This document shows, in pieces, positions 54,567-64,000 of a stretch of DNA of 64,000 bases. The notes beneath the pieces are model-generated. The model had not been told where the DNA came from and did not search any database. It saw nothing but the letters and a program-made list of their open reading frames with translations. Position numbers and translations under genes: made by a program. How positions within the stretch are numbered: position 1 is the first letter of the stretch; each line of letters opens with the position of its first letter. Source of the stretch: Gracilaria vermiculophylla. Taxonomy: Eukaryota; Rhodophyta; Florideophyceae; Gracilariales; Gracilariaceae. The stretch lies in contig JAHNZQ020000181.1 in the NCBI GenBank assembly GCA_019155205.2, forward strand, positions 3,047,999 to 3,111,998, written 5' to 3'.

Positions 54567-56727
54567 ATGGCCGTCAGACTGGAGGACCTTGAAAGTCTCC
54601 TTCGTAATCCTGGCTCCTCAGTGGAGCGTTTCAGGAATCGCCCTAGGAGAACGCATGATCGGAGGCAAACAGAATCCCCCGCAGCACCTCTGGAGAACGC
54701 GGACGTGCAGGTTGAAGAGCCACACACGGCATCACAGGCACCACCTCAGGAGCAGCAGGGACGGGAACACCCGGAGGCTAACTCTCTCCAGCAGTCGCTA
54801 GTCCCGCGCCTAACGGATTGGTTTTCACTATACCTGCAGGTGTTGAGGCACATTTCGGAGGGCTCCGCCACGCCCTTGCAGAAGAAATTGCGCGTAGAGC
54901 ACTCACTGTGCTTTGGATGCTTTGCTGGATTCCAACCGCTTCCTAGAGGTGATTTCAGATGCTATCCGTGCGGAGGTTTGTTACAAAATCACACTGCCGC
55001 TTCTCGCAGCGGTGTTTCAAAGTCACTATTCCGTACAGGAGAGGTTTCCTCTATGAACACCTATGGTGACCCCGGGCAGAGAAGGACAGGATACTGCCAC
55101 CCCCTACGCCAGAGGAGGAAAGGATTCTGACGTAGGGAAACGGGACCACCTCAGGAGTATTGCTATGCACCGTCTGGACCTGACGCCCCGCGGAGAGGGA
55201 CAGGATACCGGTCGCGAGGAAATTCTTCGACGGAAAGAAGGAACAGGGTACATCTTAGGTGGATCACGATAACGGGGGTATCGTCAGTGACCCAGACCAC
55301 CTCAAGGTAAGACACCGAAAGAAACGGAGGGAGAAAAGTAGAAAACAAGATACCCATTCGGAGAGAAGCTCAGACTCCGAATCCGTGAACAGCTCCAGAT
55401 CGGAGGAGAGTATACCTCCCAAGGAGAAGAGCAGAAGAGTCAAGAAGGTCGTCCCGCTTAACGACCTCTTCGCCAAAGTGGTGGATTATGACGCCTACAG
55501 GATGAATGGTGGCTCCATTCTTTATCAAGCGTCGGTCGCTAAACGACTCACGAAGATCAAACGCCTTATGGATATTCAAGTGAGCGAGCATTCCTTCTCA
55601 GGAGAAGACCCCATCTCGGTGTTGAAAATTTTCGCACGTTTCCGTTCGGCGTGTAATATCAATGGTGTCCATGAAAGTGCCGCCGTCTGGTGCTCTTAGG
55701 TTTACCTCACATGTCATGTGCACTCGTTGGTGCAGCCGCGCGCACGGGGGAGAGCACCATTGTGGATGACCCTGGAACGGAGATGTTGACGACGTACCTG
55801 GAGGTGGTGAACTTCCTCCTCAAGAGGTACGCAAGGGATTACGTGATAGCATATGCTGACGCTGAAGTCACCTCCTATAGACAGAACAAGGGAATGACCG
55901 AGACGTAGTTCTCGCAAAAGCTGTAGACGAAGGCCCTACGGTGTTGTGACGTGTACTCCGAACGGTGGTTGCCGTCATTGTTTGTCGAGGAACTCCTTCT
56001 TTCAATCCGTGCCAGGGTGCTTAATCACTTGACAACGCATCCAAATACCACCTATACGGCGCGAGAATGTTTTGTGGAATCCTATGGAGATACCCACCGT
56101 GAGGCTCCTCGCAACCATGCTTCAGTTCCGTATAAACCAGCGTCCTCAAGGAATCGTCGGGCATCCGCCGGGACGATGGACTCCAGTACCTCAGGGGAGG
56201 TAGACGAGCTCACGTTTATGGAAGAGCAAGAAACCCTTGCGCTCACATACGCCTCATCTCAGGGAGCACCATCTAGGATGAGGACACCCTCGTCTCCTAC
56301 TTCGTACGCATCGGCAGAACCTTACAGGAGTGTCCGATTCGCGAAACTTCTAGGCTACCATCCGCCTTGCAAGATTTGCTTCTCTAGAAAGCCAGTACAC
56401 TGTACTACTCTCATCCCGGCAGTAAGGGCCGCCATCTCGCAGGAAGGGGAGACGAACTTCCAGGACCTGGAGGACACACCAACAGAGAGCGAAAATTGTC
56501 GAACCGCGTATTGCGACACCGGCTAGCCTCAAGGAAACTACGGTTACCGCGCTCCAATGAGAGTGCAGCCGGTTCTACTGTCACTTGCGCCGTCAGCGCA
56601 GAGACCGGGATCCAAACCGGTTGCACCTCAAGGGAACACGTCGTATTTCGATGCGCAACCGCAGCAGCCGCTCCCTTCTGGAGCTCAGCCCCCCTTCAAC
56701 CAGGAGAACCCTCAGGGCCACGCGTAG
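54567..56727 (+). pseudogene. Gyp1-d gag
   Basis: The ATG at 54567 begins MAVRLEDLESLLRN, followed by a Pro/Gln/Glu-rich region. After a frameshift, 55259-55699 is basic and Ser-rich, then capsid-like (VVPLNDLFAKVVDYDAY, HSFSGEDPISVLKIFARF). 55690-55908 continues with VVNFLLKRYARDYVI. After two stops the last part (55951-56526) has SGEVDELTFMEEQETLALTY, YRSVRFAKLLGYHPP and CKICFSRKPVHC, a possible C-x2-C-x6-H-C zinc motif. The end overlaps the protease frame, which is -1 relative to gag. Confidence 0.78.
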
Positions 56728-57395
56728 AGGCTCCGCGTGGCTCCTTACCATCGAGCCCAGGCTCCACGAAGGTCGCCTTTAGGAAAGAGGGAGACGCCGT
56801 CTGCTCGTCGGTTGACTGTGAATCGGTAGGCCCCCCAATCTAGTTGGATCCATTCGACGGCTTTGAGGATTATGTTGGCACGCTCCGCCGTGAGACTTAC
56901 GAAGGACTCGCCTGTATCAGATGTTCCGCGCTGGCCTCTATCACGGTGCGGGTTATCCTCGACTCCAAAGCTGGCCCCAATCTGGCGCACACCGATGTGC
57001 TTCTGCGGTCTGCTCCAGGCTCCTTCTGGACTGGCAAGCTACCAACGGTGCGCGATGCGTCGCGTCGAGCATTGAGCATTCTTGGCGCAATACCCCTGTA
57101 TCTCCGTCTGGGCTCCTTACAGGTGAAGGTGTGGTTCCTCGTGGCAACCAACGTGGCCGCACAATGCATATTGGGCACTTCCTTTGTGGATCGATATGTA
57201 CGTGCAATCTACCCACGCCTGCGGAAGGTGACATTTCACGACTCTGCCCCTGTAGGTATCGTGTCCACATTTTCGGGACCAGACGCCAACGCGCGCCACG
57301 TGGGTAGTCTTCCAAAAAAGACGCAGTCGAATAAGCTCCGGGTGGTGAAGAGTATCGAAATACCCGCGAGGAGTCCGGCAGAAGTTTGGGTGTAG
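56496..57395 (+). pseudogene. Gyp1-d protease region
   Basis: The frame runs from the gag overlap, through one stop before LDPFDGFEDYVGTL, to the protease motif VILDSKAGPNLAHTDV. Copy b has DTGSG at this place, so the catalytic Asp is kept but the DTG triplet is broken. The linker QVKVWFLVATNVAAQCILGT follows. A TAG at 57393-57395 ends the frame. Confidence 0.75.
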
Positions 57396-57458
57396 ATCTC
57401 TGCATCTGGCCTTTCGTTCCTACAGGGGATTCCACACCTGACAACGAAGCTGCACTCC

Positions 57459-59078
57459 ATGATGGCGAAAGTTGATATGGAAATAGTGCCAAACATTCGC
57501 TTCAGGGTCGTGCTCGCCAACCTGAAAGAGTCGCCGTTACGGCTCCAGAAAGGAACTGTCGTCGGATGGGCATTACCCGTTCCTGCAGGACTGGCTCATC
57601 TTCCTCGTTCGGAAGACCTTGCGGACCGCGATGGAATTGTCACCATGGAGTCCGAAGCGACTTCCACAGCTTCAGAGGACGAGAATCCTGCCTTGTGGAA
57701 GGAGAAGCCTAAAAGTGGCAAAGATTTCGAAGAGTATCGCCATAGGACAGTGAAGATGCTATCTGGCTTTGAGAACATGGGATCTGATCGCCTGGGCCAG
57801 GTCATTCTGTCCAAGCACCTGACCCAGCTCACACCAAATGCGAAACCGGTACACCGACTCCCGAGGAGGGCTGGACCCCATGCGATCGATTTCGGACGCG
57901 ATGAGGTCCGAATGCTGGGCAACGGCGTTAGCGAGCCCTTTAATTTCAAATGGGCCTTCCTGGTGGTGTTTCGGAAGAATATAGATAGCTCCTTGAGGTT
58001 TTTTATTGACTATAGACGCCTCAAATAGGTGAGGGTACGCGATTCGTACCCAATACCCTGTATGAATAAATGCATTGACTCTTTAGGTGATGCGTCCGTT
58101 TTTTCCACGCTGGATGCCAACAGTGGCTACTAGTGAATTGCGATGGATGACTGCGATAAGGATAAGACAACGTTCACCTCGCACTGTGGAATTTTCAGAT
58201 TCCTAATTATGTCATTTGGATTGCAGAATGCATCCGCTACGTTCCAACAAACTATGAACATAATACTATCGAAGGTGAAGTGGAAGTATGCCTCGGTGTG
58301 TATTGATGATGTCATTATATACTCCCGCAGCGTGGAGGAGAACTTCATGAATGGGAAGCACGTGCTCCAACTTCTGAAGGATGCTAGACTCAGCATGAAC
58401 ATGGATAAATATTTCTTTTTCAAGTCCTTGGTGGACTACCAGCGGCACGTTGTGCTCTTGGGCTGCCTACAGGTTTCCAAAAAAACTCAGGACGCCATCA
58501 AGGAGGCTCACCCTCCCTCAAACTAGACGGAGCTCTGCTCCTTCCTGAGTTTATGTGATGTTTCTTGGAGGGTTTTCCCGAACTTCTCCTGCATTGCAGC
58601 GCCGCTAAATCACCTCTTGGAGAAATACAAGCCGACGCAATTGGCTCTCCTTACAGACGAAGAGTTTGAAGCCTTTAACATCCTAACGAGGAGACAAATT
58701 GAGCCACCGATCTTGGTACTCCCGAAGCGGCACGGCCGAATGGTGCTGGACACAAACGACTGTAAATGCCACGTCCGATTAGCCCTCCTACTGGAACAAC
58801 CTGAAGGTAGACTTCAGCATACCGGGTTTTGGAGTGGAAGCCTTACACCTGCGGAACGGGTTTTTTCCACCTTGGAGCGGGAGTGTCTCGCCATCGGCTG
58901 GGCGGTGCTGCTTTTATGCCCATCCTTGGAAGGCGCCCGTTTCACCTTGAGGACGGACCACGCACCATTGACCTGGATACTGTTTTTGACTGATGCTTCC
59001 GGCAACTTGAAAAGGTGGAGGCTACGCCTCCTGGAGTTCGAGTTTGACATCGTCCACCGAACTGGCATAAAACACTAG
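57459..59078 (+). pseudogene. Gyp1-d reverse transcriptase and RNase H
   Basis: Visible motifs are FFIDYRRLK, then a stop, YPIPCMNKCIDSLGD, FSTLDANSGY (first Asp) with a stop right after, FTSHCGIFRF, FGLQNASATFQQTMNIILSK, ASVCIDDVIIYS (active site CIDD), EAHPPSN, a stop, and the RNase H part with ERVFSTLERECLAIGWAV, LRTDHAPLTWIL and FEFDIVHRTGIKH. Most of the chain is alignable to copy b. At least four stops are present. Confidence 0.85.
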
Positions 59079-60609
59079 GTAGCGGACGCGCTCTCGCGAA
59101 CCTCTACCGAGGGCGAAGGCAAAACACCTTTGGAGGACACAATTTCGTGTCCTGTCATGCAGGACGCCGACGAGAAAAAAGGATCCGATGGAGAATGTTT
59201 GGAATGCTGTGAACCTGGCGGAAAGTACAGTGGGCTCCCTGAGGCGGTGGCCCTTGTTGAGGATGAGAAAGAATTTCTTCCCATCACCATAGTGGCGTTT
59301 GTGAAAGAGCATAGTACAGATGCGTACTGCAAGAAGTGCCTCGCCATTGTGGGGACTCTAACATCGTCATTCGTTGTCGACCGGGACAGCGTACTTGTAC
59401 GACGCGCCCCCCTGGATAGAGCTCTCCAAAATTTGGTCTCGACAAGACTACGGGCGAGGGTGCTGTATCTCTCGCACTATTCTCACCTAGCCGGGCACCT
59501 CAGTTAATCGCATATGTATTCAACCATGCATAGAGAGAGAATTTTGGCCGAGCATGGCTAGTGACGCCTTCCAAACGGTGGCAGATAGCTTTCCTGTGCC
59601 GCCGCTAGGGAAAATATACATAGACACTGGACTCCGTTCACTCTGTTTCCACATTAAAGACCTTTCGAGTTCGTGATCATGGAAATTTTGGGCCCTCTCT
59701 TAAAGACGGAGCGCAGGGTACCGATTTATTCTCGTGATCACTGATCATTTCTCGAAGATCACGGGCGCCATTCCCTTCCAGAGCATCACTGCAGTGGTAA
59801 TTGCCAACATCTTTCTGGAGTACTGGGTTTCCCCACATGGCATACCGCTATAACTTTTTACGGACAACGGGCACCAGTTTGCGGTAAAGCTATTCAGCAC
59901 CACCTCAGGATTGCTGGGGGTGAAACAGTTATTTCCAACTGCTTATCACCACCAGACCAGCGAACAAGCAGAGAGATTCAACAATACCATCGCCTCGAGG
60001 CTGAAGCACTACGTCGTAGACGACCAGAAGGATTGGGAAGCATATGTGGGCCCGCTCACGTACGCATTCAACCTGCAGGTGCACCGCTCCACTGGAACTG
60101 CTCCTTTCAATCTGGCAATCTCGCGCATCCTGCGTAGTGCCGTCACTGCGGCCTGCGCCAAAGCGCACCCGTCGGTGGGGCCACAGGTACTAACAGCGGC
60201 GCAAGCAAAAAACTCCATTTTAAGTCACCATGAGGGCACACTCCCCCTGGCAAAGAAGAGACTCAACGTCTCGCAAAAGAGATATAAACAGGACTTTGAC
60301 CGGAAAGTGAAGGAAGGCCCACACCTGAAGGAAAGCGACGAAATTTTCCTCGACGAACCAGGGGAGACATCTAACGAATCGCCGGACGGCACGCGCAAAT
60401 TAGCGCCAAATACCTCAGGGCCTTACAAAATCCTGGACATCTATAGGGACACTGTCGCCATTGAGGTAAACGGGCTCAGAGACGTCGTCTACAGCAATAG
60501 GGTGACAAACGTCTGGACGCCCAGCCCTTCAGGAATGCCCGACACCCCATCTCAGGGACCACGCGCGGAACTTCTTCATCCGACTACCTCAGGAGTGACG
60601 ACGCTGTGA
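59079..60609 (+). pseudogene. Gyp1-d integrase
   Basis: The zinc region keeps LSHYSHLAGH but is broken after it; the CxxC part is unrecognisable around 59570-59600. The core shows VITDHFSKITGAIPF, FTDNGHQFAVKLF (second Asp) and YHHQTSEQAERFNNTIASRL (Glu). From 59911 to 60609 there is a long open frame ending with a TGA. A Lys-rich segment and LRDVVYSNRVTNVWTPSPSG lead toward the chromodomain. Confidence 0.82.
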
Positions 60610-60645
60610 GATATTGGAAACCCCATCACCACTCTTGGTGAAACA

Positions 60646-60867
60646 TTGCTGGAGGTTCCAGACGCCTACGTGACCACTGAAGGTGATATTCTCTACGCGG
60701 TGGATAATATCGTCTCTCACCGACAAACCACCGCGGGGATACTGTACCGCGTGCACTGGTACGAATACCCCTCAAAAAACGACACGAAAGAACCACCAGA
60801 ACACATCCCGGAGAACTCCATTAGCAGATACCAAGCCAGTCCGGTGCGGAAGCGCCTCTCCACATAG
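60646..60867 (+). pseudogene. Gyp1-d chromodomain
   Basis: AVDNIVSHRQTTAGILYRVH, then WYEYPSKNDTKEPPEHIPEN, then SRYQ reproduces the chromodomain of Gyp1-b. The stop TAG at 60865-60867 follows, about 190-220 bp from the convergent aORF end. Confidence 0.78.
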
Positions 60868-61059
60868 GCGCTTCCGTTTAGGAAAGGGGGAGGGCGCCCT
60901 TAGCCAGAGCTGTTTTTCGTCTCCGCTCTGAAACCCCCACCTAAAGTTCTCTTTTTCGCCTACAGGACGCCATTGCACGCTTTTCCCATGCTCTTGCGGC
61001 TTCACTTAGTATGGCTGAGCGCGCAAGCATGGCCTACTTTTATTGCAACTACAGTTCAC

Positions 61060-61092
61060 GGAGCTTCTGCTCCAACTTAAGGATCTTTTATT
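61060..61092 (-). terminator. aORF 3' signal in Gyp1-d: AATAAA plus hairpin
   Basis: On the minus strand AATAAA (61092-61087) is followed by GGAGC-AGAA-GCTCC (61073-61060). The order and sequences are the same as in Gyp1-b, although the aORF stop itself is mutated here and the frame runs to 61077. Confidence 0.5.
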
Positions 61093-63022
61093 CCGCCGCT
61101 CCCGGGAGCTACCCCCCATCGCCAGGGTCCTTTCACCTTCAGGGCACCGAATCGCGTCGTGTACCCTGCGTCGAGGCGAGTTTTTGCCGTGAGCGCTTGG
61201 CTCTCGAAGAACTCCGCCATTTTTTCCTTGGTGGCCACCGTCGAGGCATGGTCCACCCGGTCCTTGTGGGGATCTGAGACCAAGGCACGTGCCTCGCGCA
61301 GAGCATCTACATAAAAATCCGGGGCAGGACGGCCCCTTACCAGGCACGCGTGCACCAACGTCTAGAATGCAGCACCCAGAGCCCCAGAGAACAACCCGCC
61401 CGATGGTGCAACCGAAGCGGCCGCCTCCGTTGGCGGAACAACAACCGCCACGGATGGAACCACGGACGGCAGTCCGGCAAGGACAGGGGCCTCCGAAGGG
61501 ATTCTGCAGGCACCGCCGTGGAGGTCTGCAGAGCCAAGGACGGAGTTGGCGACACCAAAGGTGACAAAGGTCCGGGAAACGGAACGCTCCGCAGGCGAGG
61601 ATGAAGAACAGGCGCAGGGACGATCCACAGTCGGAGTTGCACCACCGGAGCCGAGGCCGCCGGGACAGGAGTAATCTCGACCACTTCCATAGGAGACTCG
61701 GCGGCCACCACTGCTGGAGGATCCGGCATTACGGCGGGGCGCGGCGTTATGAACGCAGGAGGGGCACCCATATCCTGGGACGGAGCCGGGAACCGACGGA
61801 GCGGGCGAGTCGCTAGGCTCTCAATTAAAGGTTCATAGTCGGGAACTCGTACTGGTAGCACCTGAGTGACCGCAGAAGGCGCAAAACGGGGTAGGGACGG
61901 GTAGGCTCGCCTGTCATCGACTCCATTGGGATTCTTCACGATATGTTGGAACATATCTACGCCGTAATCATACCAGAAGATGCACGGCGTATCGTTACAT
62001 GCCACCTGCAGGTTGTAATTCAGCAGCTTTTCCGCCTTGGACCCGCTCCACGTGGTGCCTTTCCTCAGATTCTGAATTCCGTAAGAGCGCAGGACCCGGA
62101 TAGTCAACGCCGATCAGGGAAGCAAACTTCCGGCGGTCGGCTGATACGAAGAATCCCAGTAGAGCCGACCGTCTCGGCACCGAGTATATGAAATGAAGCT
62201 TTCGTCCGCTGCTTGGAGATACGCCATCAGGAGACCGACCGCGAACTCCGTAGAGGCCATCAACATGACGAAACGCCCTAAGGAGTCATGGGGGTCTAGA
62301 ACTTCCGAGGTGTGGTACGCAAAGGTAATAGTTGTCGCAACGCAAAGGTGGTGCAGGGATTCCCAGTGGTCCCTCCAAGAGTCGTTCACCTACAGATAGT
62401 ACTCTGGACGTTTCTCGGAGGGCATTTCGTGGAATTCCGTGTTATTCGAACCATGGAAGTACTTGAAAGCGGTACGTGCTCCTGTCTCATCCGCCAAGTG
62501 CGTCCCCTGACGATTTTCGTTGAGACAATAGAGGCGATCGAATAAGGGATCGAAGGGCAAGACCACGTGGGTTGAGTGTCCATCAGCAATTTTTTCGGGC
62601 CGCCCCGATCGCGGATGCGAGCTCTCTTTCTGAAGGAGTACTCAGACTCGCGCCTGAAGCTCCCGCTCTTCGGCGCACCTAAAGTGAGGAGTATCACAAT
62701 GTCCCACCGTTGTTAGAGGGTTGTCACCGTGCACCAGAGTGTGGAGCTAGTGAGCGCGATTGGCGTCCGCCCAGGTCCGCTTCTAGTCGTTCCAAGCAAC
62801 CTCCGGTACGGCGCGGAATCGCATCGCCTAGAGGTACGGTCCGAAATGGTGGATGTTGTCCTCCACGGGGCACGGGATACTGACGCGCTTTTCGTGGAAT
62901 GGAACAAAGACCCGCATGGCACGATGGCCGAAGTGCCTCTCTGGGCGAGATAGTGCACCGGTAGAGGTGTGATACACCTCGGAATTGGACGGAGACGTAC
63001 GCGCCTGAGTTGAAGAAGTCAT
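61077..63022 (-). pseudogene. Gyp1 antisense gene (aORF), copy d
   Basis: The ATG at 63022 aligns with copies b and c. The N-terminus reads SEVYHTSTGALSRPERHFGH and FVPFHEKRVSIPCPVED, then IHHFGPYL and a stop. The middle, with further stops, keeps NDSWRDHW, LCVATTITFAYHTSEVLDPH and YTRCRDGRLYWDSSYQPTAG. A long open stretch (62107-61337) covers IFWYDYGVDMFQHIVKNPNG and the Pro/Ala/Val-rich linker. The C-terminal helical region (61358-61077; KEKMAEFFESQALTAKTRLD) is in a different frame from the middle, as in copy b. No known domain recognised. Confidence 0.75.
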
Positions 63023-63112
63023 GCCGAAGGTGTATTTAGCTGGATGAATGGCGACTGAACATGTCGAAGCACCTGAAGAGAGTGATTTGACGCCATTTGG
63101 GGAGCAGCTCTC

Positions 63113-63123
63113 GGTTATATACC
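63113..63123 (-). promoter_or_regulatory. TATA box of the Gyp1-d antisense gene
   Basis: Minus-strand GGTATATAACC, identical to Gyp1-c, starts 101 bp before the ATG at 63022. Confidence 0.7.
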
Positions 63124-63729
63124 TAAAGATGGAAGGAGCCGCGTCGAGACGCCATCATGGAGTTCGGAGAGAGGATGGACGATCGCAGGCAGGCCTGGTA
63201 TGGAGCAGCATGGCCGGAAGCAAGTTTATATCCAGTGGAGACCAACCAAGGCGCAGAAGAGAAGTTCATGAGATGATGCACTTTCACGGAGATGGAACGA
63301 GCGGACGCAATGAATCGGATGTTCCCCAAAAGAGAATTCTCGAAGGAAGCGGAGCGTTGAGTGCCTTAAGGGATTCAGAAAACAGGCCGGAATGACTCAC
63401 GCTTCGGCCGCGGAGGCCATGTGTCTGCGCCGCACACGGGAGACTTTAGTTGTGCAGGATATCACCCCGCTGAATGGGGCGGCAGCTCTGACGGATTACA
63501 CCAAGAAAGAGAAGACGAGGCTGGATCAAGGAGAGCTAGGGCCAGCAAACGCCGCAAGGAATAAAACACGAGCCCGCGGTGGTACGCCGCGCAGGAGTAT
63601 TGCAGTATGGAGAAACGCCTGAAGGAGAGGATATCTCACATCGCCGGAGGCCGCGCTGGCATCAACAACGATAGGAGCCACCAAGGGTTCGAAATATTAG
63701 AAGATGCACCTCAAGCACTTGCTTCAATT

Positions 63730-63743
63730 CAGGAAAGAGGGTA
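63730..63743 (+). promoter_or_regulatory. Gyp1-d polypurine tract
   Basis: CAGGAAAGAGGGTA directly precedes the 3' LTR. It is the likely plus-strand DNA primer, similar to the tract before the 3' LTR of Gyp1-c. Confidence 0.6.
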
Positions 63744-64000
63744 TGTAGTACATTGGGTCCTAAGGTAATATGATGGTATGGCTCTGTGGCGTGATATTCC
63801 TAAGGAGATCTCTTATTTTATTAACTGAGCCACCTGGTGCAGAGGTTGTCACGCGTGCGCTACAGTATCCTTAAAAACGGTAGAATTTATATTTATTTTA
63901 ATTACTTTGTGCCGGTTATTACTACTGTAGTGATACCTCCCGAGGCAGGCTCCCGGCTTGATACTTAATCTGGCGCTCGAGCTGCACCTCTGGGGAAGTG
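63744..64000 (+). repeat. Gyp1-d 3' LTR, cut by the window edge
   Basis: The first 257 bp of the LTR, starting TGTAGTACATTGGG, closely similar to 53762 onward. Confidence 0.9.

Larger units (their letters stand above)
53762..64000 (+). mobile_element. Gyp1-d Ty3/Gypsy element, continuing past the right edge
   Basis: This is the most complete Gyp1 copy. It has the 5' LTR, primer site, gag, protease, RT, RNase H, integrase and chromodomain on the plus strand, the antisense gene on the minus strand, a polypurine tract and the start of the 3' LTR. Allowing for the missing LTR part it would be about 10.5 kb. Stops occur in every gene and the protease active site is mutated. Confidence 0.92.

Overview
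This is a eukaryotic, repeat-dominated window with two uninterrupted host genes. The long intron-free reading frames, the compact two-gene island and the dense nested LTR retrotransposons suggest a TE-rich alga. A florideophyte red alga is my best guess, at low confidence, because nothing here identifies the organism. I found no complete tRNA, no rRNA, no CRISPR array and no bacterial-type operon.

Layout. (1) 1-588: LTR and first leader bases of a Ty3/Gypsy element (family 'Gyp1') that continues off the left edge. (2) 589-8488: mostly anonymous AT-rich DNA. It holds a decayed Tc1-like transposase (about 1098-1560), a diverged repeat (about 1767-2066) and a nearly complete pogo/Fot-like DNA transposon with 27-bp terminal inverted repeats (2691-4966). 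(3) 8489-16452: Gyp1-b, 5'-truncated, sense strand minus. (4) 16513-32797: a three-level nest. A miniature terminal-repeat element (TRIM-like, about 315 bp) is split by Gyp1-c (16673-32637, TSD TAAAC). Gyp1-c in turn carries a second TRIM-like copy with a 100-N assembly gap (22323-22987, TSD GTTGG) and a complete second-family Gypsy element, Gyp2 (24656-31906, TSD CATTG). (5) 32798-39380: AT-rich spacer with a solo Gyp1 LTR (34654-35204). (6) 39480-47017: host island with a small nuclear-looking orphan gene (40227-40952, +) converging on a gene for a large IPT/TIG plus REJ-like single-pass membrane protein (41348-47017, -). CGG arrays lie at both ends of the orphan gene. (7) 47018-53761: intergenic DNA with (TA)n tracts and a degenerate solo LTR. 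(8) 53762-64000: Gyp1-d, sense strand plus, running off the right edge.

How the parts work together. Each Gyp1 copy encodes gag, protease, RT, RNase H, integrase and a C-terminal chromodomain. gag and pol overlap in a way that needs a -1 frame change in three copies. Between pol and the 3' LTR, Gyp1 also carries an unrelated gene on the opposite strand (aORF). Three diverged copies keep a TATA-like element exactly 101 bp before the aORF ATG. Two copies keep an AATAAA and a small hairpin after the aORF. The aORF therefore looks like an independent antisense transcription unit inside the retrotransposon, and it is my main candidate for an undescribed system. Gyp2 carries different extras: a 5' ORF with U1-type zinc-finger motifs, a tRNA-like Pol III promoter, and an unrecognised sense ORF after the chromodomain. 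All the mobile-element genes are interrupted by stops or frameshifts. The two host genes are intact.
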